Made by a program: the position numbers and the translations under genes. The notes below the pieces were generated by a model. The model was not told the DNA's origin, made no database searches, and worked only from the letters and a program-made list of their open reading frames with translations. From Spirochaetia bacterium (GTDB lineage Bacteria > Spirochaetota > Spirochaetia > Treponematales > Treponemataceae): a DNA stretch of 64,000 nt. The stretch is from contig CAAGGF010000077.1 of assembly GCA_900769325.1 (NCBI GenBank), forward strand, positions 49,531 to 113,530, written 5' to 3'. Shown here piece after piece: positions 59,760 through 64,000 of the stretch. Within the stretch, counting starts at the first letter, position 1; every line of letters begins with the position of its first letter.

Positions 59760-62591
59760 TCAAAGCATTTCTTTAATAAATTTTCCAGTATAAGAAACAG
59801 GACTTTTTGCAACATCTTCTGGCGTTCCTTCTGCAATTATGTTTCCGCCCCTGAAACCGCCTTCAGGACCGATATCGATAATCCAGTCTGCCTGACAGAT
59901 GACATCGAGATTGTGTTCAATCATCAAAACTGTATTTCCCTGGTCTACAAGCCGTTGAATAACATTCATCAAAAGTTTTACATCTGCAAAATGAAGACCT
60001 GTCGTAGGTTCATCCATAATGTACAAAGTTTTTCCTGTTGAAACCCGGGCAAGTTCATTTGCAAGTTTTACCCTTTGCGCTTCTCCACCTGACAAAGTCA
60101 AAGCATTCTGCCCTAACTGAATGTAGCCAAGCCCAACCGATTTTAATGTTTCAAGTTTTCTTGAAATGTGCGGAATGCCTTGAAAGAAAGTGCAGGCTTC
60201 TTCTATTGACATATTAAGCACGTCATTTATGTTTTTACCTTTGTACATTACATCCAGAGTTTCCCTGTTAAATCGCTTTCCGTTACAGACATCACACTGA
60301 ATAAAGACATCTGGAAGAAAATTCATTTCTATTGTAATGGTTCCGCTTCCCTGACAATTTTCACACCGGCCGCCTTTTACATTGAAACTGAACCTTCCTT
60401 TTGAATAACCGTTTGCCTTTGCTTCTGGAAGACTTGCAAAAAGATCCCTTATAGCATCAAAAACTCCGACATAAGTTGCAGGATTGCTTCTTGGAGTACG
60501 CCCGATTGGACTTTGGTCAATATTAATTACTTTATCGATATTTTCAATTCCAGAAATAGAGCCGTATTTTCCAACCGGAAGATTTGACCTCATAACTTTA
60601 TTTGACACAAGAGGAAAAAGAACATCGCTCATCAGTGTAGATTTCCCGGAACCAGAAACGCCTGTAATACATGTAAAAGTTCCCAGCGGAAGTTTTACAG
60701 AAACATTTTTAAGATTGTGTTCCGTGACGCCCTGTAAATTTATAAAAAGACCGTTCCCCTTCCTGCGTTTTTCAGGAATTTTCATATTTAAAGTTCCCTT
60801 TAAATACTGACCGGTAAGGCTTTCTTCTACATTCATAACTTCACAAGGAGTACCCGAAGCGACAACTTTTCCACCGTGAACGCCTGCTCCCGGTCCTATA
60901 TCGATTAAAAAATCTGCCGTACGCAAAGTCTGTTCGTCGTGTTCAACTACAATAACAGTGTTTCCCTGATCCCTTAAATAAGTAAGCGTGTCGATTAATT
61001 TCTGATTATCTCTCTGATGAAGACCAATAGAAGGTTCGTCGAGAATGTACATTACGCCCGTTAAACTTGATCCGATTTGAGTTGCAAGCCTGATTCTTTG
61101 TGCCTCACCGCCTGAAAGAGTTTCTGCAGGACGCTCAAGAGTAAGATAATCAAGACCGACATTCTTTAAAAAATTCAAGCGTGCCTTTATTTCTTTTAAA
61201 AGCTGACTTGCAATTTTTTCTTCTGACGGAGAAAGTTTTAAATCTTCAAAAAATTGTATTGATTCTTCTACAGAAAGCGAAGAAAGTTCCATGATATTTT
61301 TTCCGCCGACTGTAACACCGAGAGCTTCTTTTCTTAAGCGTTTTCCGTTACAAATCGTGCACTCGGAAACCGACATAAATTTTTCTTCCATTTTTGTGCG
61401 CTGAGCATCTCCCCACGCTTCCTGATACCGTCTTTTTACATCATTTAAAATTCCAAGCCACGGTCTTTTGTATTCGCTAAAACCTTCTCCACTCTGCTTT
61501 TTATAAATCCAATGAAGGTTTTCATCTGGATTTCCGTTTACAAGATAAGAATATTGCTCTTCCGTTAATTCGTTAAGCGGCGTATCAAGAGAAAAATGTG
61601 CGTGTTCTACAACCGCTGAAAAAACACAGTGATTCCAGCTTGAAGACGGATTGTAAAACGCGATTGCACCTTCGTTAAAACTTAAAGATTTGTCAGGAAT
61701 TATCTTTGAAAAATCCCATTCCATTTTTTGCCCGAGCCCGGTACATTCAGGACAGGCACCGAAAGGATTATTAAAAGAAAAAAGACGGGGCTGCAATTCT
61801 GGAATTGAAATTCCGCAGTCAGGACAGGCATTTTTCTGGCTGAAAAAAACTTCTTCATCTTTGTCTTCAGTTCGCTTTAAAACGATTATAATTCCGTTTG
61901 AAATGGAAAGAGATGTTTCAACAGAATCAGAAAGCCTTTTTCTTGAATCTTGAGATATTACGATTCTGTCTACGATAATTTCTATTGTATGTTTTTTCTG
62001 TTTGTCAAGTTTTATATTTTCATCGAGGCTTGCTGTAACACCGTCAATTCTTGCACGGACAAAGCCCGATTTTTTTGCATCTTCTATAATCTTTTGATGT
62101 TCACCCTTTTTTCCGCGGATTACAGGAGAAAGAATCTGAATTTTTGTGCCTTCTGGCCAGCTTAAAATTGAATCGATAATCTGGTCAACGCCCTGTTCGC
62201 AAATTTCCCTTCCACATTCCGGGCAATGAGCATGACCTGTTCTTGCAAACAAAAGCCTGTAATAATCGTAAATTTCTGTAATTGTTCCGACTGTCGAGCG
62301 CGGATTTTTATTTGTAGATTTTTGTTCGATTGAAATTGCAGGACTTAAACCTTCTATCATATCTACATCAGGTTTATCCATGCTGCCTAAAAACTGTCTT
62401 GCATAAGATGAAAGGCTTTCCATATAACGCCGCTGCCCTTCTGCAAAAAGAGTATCAAAAGCAAGAGAACTTTTCCCGCTTCCTGAAAGCCCTGAAATTA
62501 CTACAAGTTTATTTCTTGGAATATCGATATCAATATTTTTTAAATTGTGCTCCCTTGCACCGCGGATTATAATTTTATCATTGTCAAACAT
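59760..62591 (-). CDS. uvrA: Excinuclease ABC subunit UvrA
   Basis: UvrA is the damage-recognition ATPase of nucleotide excision repair. The two ABC modules are seen from Walker A GLSGSGKSSLAFDTL (near 31) and [13 protein letters not shown] (near 640), and signatures ETLSGGEAQRIRLA and LTLSGGEAQRVKLA. Three zinc modules are present: CPECGREIC, CPDCGISIPELQPRLFSFN (with CPECTGLG) and CENCQGSGTI with CDVCNGKRF. The length of 943 is normal. AGGTG lies 6 bases before the ATG, 8 bases after the COG2426 gene. Together with mfd at the other end of the window it represents the repair set. Confidence 0.97.
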   Translation of the reverse strand: MFDNDKIIIRGAREHNLKNIDIDIPRNKLVVISGLSGSGKSSLAFDTLFAEGQRRYMESLSSYARQFLGSMDKPDVDMIEGLSPAISIEQKSTNKNPRSTVGTITEIYDYYRLLFARTGHAHCPECGREICEQGVDQIIDSILSWPEGTKIQILSPVIRGKKGEHQKIIEDAKKSGFVRARIDGVTASLDENIKLDKQKKHTIEIIVDRIVISQDSRKRLSDSVETSLSISNGIIIVLKRTEDKDEEVFFSQKNACPDCGISIPELQPRLFSFNNPFGACPECTGLGQKMEWDFSKIIPDKSLSFNEGAIAFYNPSSSWNHCVFSAVVEHAHFSLDTPLNELTEEQYSYLVNGNPDENLHWIYKKQSGEGFSEYKRPWLGILNDVKRRYQEAWGDAQRTKMEEKFMSVSECTICNGKRLRKEALGVTVGGKNIMELSSLSVEESIQFFEDLKLSPSEEKIASQLLKEIKARLNFLKNVGLDYLTLERPAETLSGGEAQRIRLATQIGSSLTGVMYILDEPSIGLHQRDNQKLIDTLTYLRDQGNTVIVVEHDEQTLRTADFLIDIGPGAGVHGGKVVASGTPCEVMNVEESLTGQYLKGTLNMKIPEKRRKGNGLFINLQGVTEHNLKNVSVKLPLGTFTCITGVSGSGKSTLMSDVLFPLVSNKVMRSNLPVGKYGSISGIENIDKVINIDQSPIGRTPRSNPATYVGVFDAIRDLFASLPEAKANGYSKGRFSFNVKGGRCENCQGSGTITIEMNFLPDVFIQCDVCNGKRFNRETLDVMYKGKNINDVLNMSIEEACTFFQGIPHISRKLETLKSVGLGYIQLGQNALTLSGGEAQRVKLANELARVSTGKTLYIMDEPTTGLHFADVKLLMNVIQRLVDQGNTVLMIEHNLDVICQADWIIDIGPEGGFRGGNIIAEGTPEDVAKSPVSYTGKFIKEML

Positions 62592-62599
62592 TTTTACAC

Positions 62600-63133
62600 C
62601 TACATTGGCATTACAATAACTTCAGCACTTGAAGATACACCTGAAATTATAGACGAAATTGCTCCAAAAACACCCAAACTTGCAAGAAGCATGATTATTC
62701 CGGCAAGAAGAACGCCTAAAGTTACGGCAAGAACAGTCGATTTAAAATTCATATTTAAAAAACTTGCGGCAAGCGTTCCTGTCCATGCACCTGTTCCCGG
62801 GAGAGGAATTCCTACAAACAGAAAAAGTGCAAGAAAAAGAGTCCTCCCAACTTTTGCCTGTAATTTTTCGCCGCCTTTTTTACCTTTTTCAATAAAAAAA
62901 GTACACATTTTCCCGATATAGCGTTTATCACACCCCCATTCAAGAAATTTTCTTGCAAAAAGATAAATTACAGGAACAGGAAGCATATTTCCAAGGATAC
63001 AGATAGAATAACAGAAAATAATTGAAGATAGATTATCAGGAGTCATCAAGTTCCATGCAGTTGCAACAGGAATGGCACCACGAAGTTCAATCAACGGAAC
63101 CATTGAAATAAAAAAAATCAAAAGATATTTCAT
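62600..63133 (-). CDS. COG2426 'small multidrug export' membrane protein
   Basis: The 177-residue protein has four or five membrane helices. The motifs ISMVPLIELRGAIPVATAW near the start and FLFVGIPLPGTGAWTGTLAA in the centre are signature loops of the COG2426 family, which is distantly related to DedA-type lipid scramblases. The 'multidrug export' label in databases is weakly supported. It is transcribed with uvrA. The start at 63133 has no Shine-Dalgarno sequence; a promoter ends 7 bases upstream. Confidence 0.85.
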   Translation of the reverse strand: MKYLLIFFISMVPLIELRGAIPVATAWNLMTPDNLSSIIFCYSICILGNMLPVPVIYLFARKFLEWGCDKRYIGKMCTFFIEKGKKGGEKLQAKVGRTLFLALFLFVGIPLPGTGAWTGTLAASFLNMNFKSTVLAVTLGVLLAGIIMLLASLGVFGAISSIISGVSSSAEVIVMPM

Positions 63134-63140
63134 AAATAAA

Positions 63141-63170
63141 ACAATACAAAAAAACGAGTAATTCAGTCAA
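63141..63170 (-). promoter_or_regulatory. Promoter for the COG2426-uvrA unit, positioned for a leaderless transcript
   Basis: TTGACT (63165-63170) and TATTGT (63141-63146) on the minus strand are 18 bases apart, and the -10 ends 7 bases before the ATG at 63133. Confidence 0.65.
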
Positions 63171-63184
63171 CACGAAAAGAAAAC

Positions 63185-63228
63185 AAAAAATGCTGAAAAA
63201 ATGAAAAATCATCCGTTCAGCATTTTTT
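63185..63228. terminator. Rho-independent terminator after pgk
   Basis: AAAAAATGCTGAA (63185-63197) and TTCAGCATTTTTT (63216-63228) form a 13-base-pair stem with an 18-base loop. On the minus strand it ends in a T-run between pgk and the COG2426 gene. Confidence 0.8.
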
Positions 63229-63293
63229 AAATTTTTCAAAACCCGAAAAAATTTATCGGATTTAAATTTTTAAATTTATTTACCTTTGCAAAA

Positions 63294-64000
63294 TTATTTT
63301 GTAGCCAAGATAGCAATTCCAGGAAGTGTTTTTCCTTCAAGGAATTCAAGAGAAGCACCGCCGCCTGTTGAAACATGGCTCATCTTGTCTGCAAGGTGGA
63401 ATTTATTTACAGCTGCAACTGAATCTCCGCCGCCCACAACTGTCATTGCACCGCGACCAGTAGCATCTGCAACAAGCTGAGCAACAGTAGCAGTTCCTTT
63501 TGCAAAAGCTTCAAATTCGAATACACCTACAGGACCATTCCAAACAATTGATTTTGCAGTAGAAAGAACTTCTTTGTAAAGTTCAATTGTTTTTGGACCA
63601 ACATCCATAGCCATAAGATTGTCAGGAATGTCAACTCCGTCAACTGATACAGGTGTTGCATTTGCATCAAATTTATCTGCTGCAACATGGTCAACAGGAA
63701 GAACGATTTTTACACCTTTAGCTTCTGCATCAGAAAGAAGTTTTTTTGCAGTATCAATAAAATCATCTTCTACAAGAGAGATTCCGACTTTATGACCTTG
63801 AGCTTTCAGGAATGTATAAGCCATTCCGCCGCCAATTACAAGTGCAGAAGCATTTTTCAAAAGGCTTTCAAGAACGGCGATTTTAGAAGAAACTTTTGCA
63901 CCGCCGATAATTGCAACCTGAGGCTTTGGAGGATTTTCTACCATTGGCTGAATGTATTTAACTTCTTTTTCCATTAAGAAACCGCCAACAGACGGAACAG
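63294..64000 (-). CDS. pgk: Phosphoglycerate kinase (C-terminal part, runs off the window)
   Basis: Phosphoglycerate kinase transfers phosphate from 1,3-bisphosphoglycerate to ADP in glycolysis. The 235 codons here run from the window edge to a TAA at 63294. They begin PSVGGFLMEKEVKYIQPM, the hinge into the C-terminal nucleotide-binding domain. KPQVAIIGGAKVSSKI, VWNGPVGVFEFEAFAKGT and VVGGGDSVAAVNKF are family motifs. The last segment ends ISTGGGASLEFLEGK-type (HVSTGGGASLEFLEGK) as usual. The N-terminal half lies outside. A terminator follows. Confidence 0.96.
   Translation of the reverse strand, partial: VPSVGGFLMEKEVKYIQPMVENPPKPQVAIIGGAKVSSKIAVLESLLKNASALVIGGGMAYTFLKAQGHKVGISLVEDDFIDTAKKLLSDAEAKGVKIVLPVDHVAADKFDANATPVSVDGVDIPDNLMAMDVGPKTIELYKEVLSTAKSIVWNGPVGVFEFEAFAKGTATVAQLVADATGRGAMTVVGGGDSVAAVNKFHLADKMSHVSTGGGASLEFLEGKTLPGIAILATK

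Noticed and set aside
1..64000. CRISPR arrays, insertion sequences, prophage genes
   Set aside because: No regularly spaced direct repeats, transposase motifs or phage structural genes were seen on either strand.

Overview
The window is a gene-dense, AT-rich stretch of bacterial chromosome that reads as a spirochaete, most likely a Treponema. The reasons are the low GC with A/T-loaded codon use, many short-spaced or overlapping operons, several secreted or lipoprotein families of spirochaete type, an LptD/OstA-like protein next to uvrA (the order I recall from T. pallidum TP0514/TP0515), a short ComEC, a YcgR-type PilZ protein, and mcsA-mcsB-clpC. I cannot name the species. I see no phage, insertion sequence, CRISPR array or other clear mobile element; this is core chromosome.

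Layout. 1-1299: 5' part of mfd (minus). 1389-2751: two plus-strand envelope/zinc-ribbon genes, ending against a tRNA-Leu(CAG) on the minus strand. 2934-10478: a minus-strand operon (PilZ protein, HEAT-like protein, ComEC, rsmA, YggS, a secreted protein, two RluA-family pseudouridine synthases). 10523-11182: CPBP membrane protease. 11185-16982: minus-strand genes for VanY-type lipoprotein, RNase Z and a GldA/GldFG-like ABC system with a DUF4340 protein. 17102-24373: singletons (methyltransferase, HD protein, MATE exporter, XRE regulator, AspT/YidE-like transporter, glycosyltransferase, DEAD-box helicase). 24518-32548: plus-strand smc operon with envelope proteins, serS and an AI-2E-type permease. 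32558-34395: two minus-strand genes separated by an array of four hairpins. 34492-36516: aconitase. 36601-40832: mcsA-mcsB-clpC. 40940-49168: a long minus-strand run prfB, PEGA-like protein, ftsY, secreted protein, LolCDE-type exporter. 49302-50201: secreted FN3/TPR protein. 50239-56300: phoH, pgpH, ybeY, corC and a TPR protein. 56391-59681: lptD. 59760-63133: a COG2426 membrane protein and uvrA. 63294-64000: 3' part of pgk.

The most striking pattern is at the starts of transcription units. About eight genes that head their unit have a good -10 hexamer ending only 6 to 8 bases before the start codon, with no Shine-Dalgarno sequence, which predicts leaderless mRNAs; two more (phoH and the XRE regulator) have a spacing of 9 to 10. 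Most genes inside operons carry a purine-rich Shine-Dalgarno site. One case is a symmetric divergent promoter in which each -35 region sits on the other promoter's -10. Other points worth attention are a McsB homologue that has lost its NEEDH and CPxNxGT catalytic residues but keeps the RDxxRA motif, an SMC without a recognisable hinge, a prfB without the usual programmed frameshift, and the four-hairpin array at 33500-33642.
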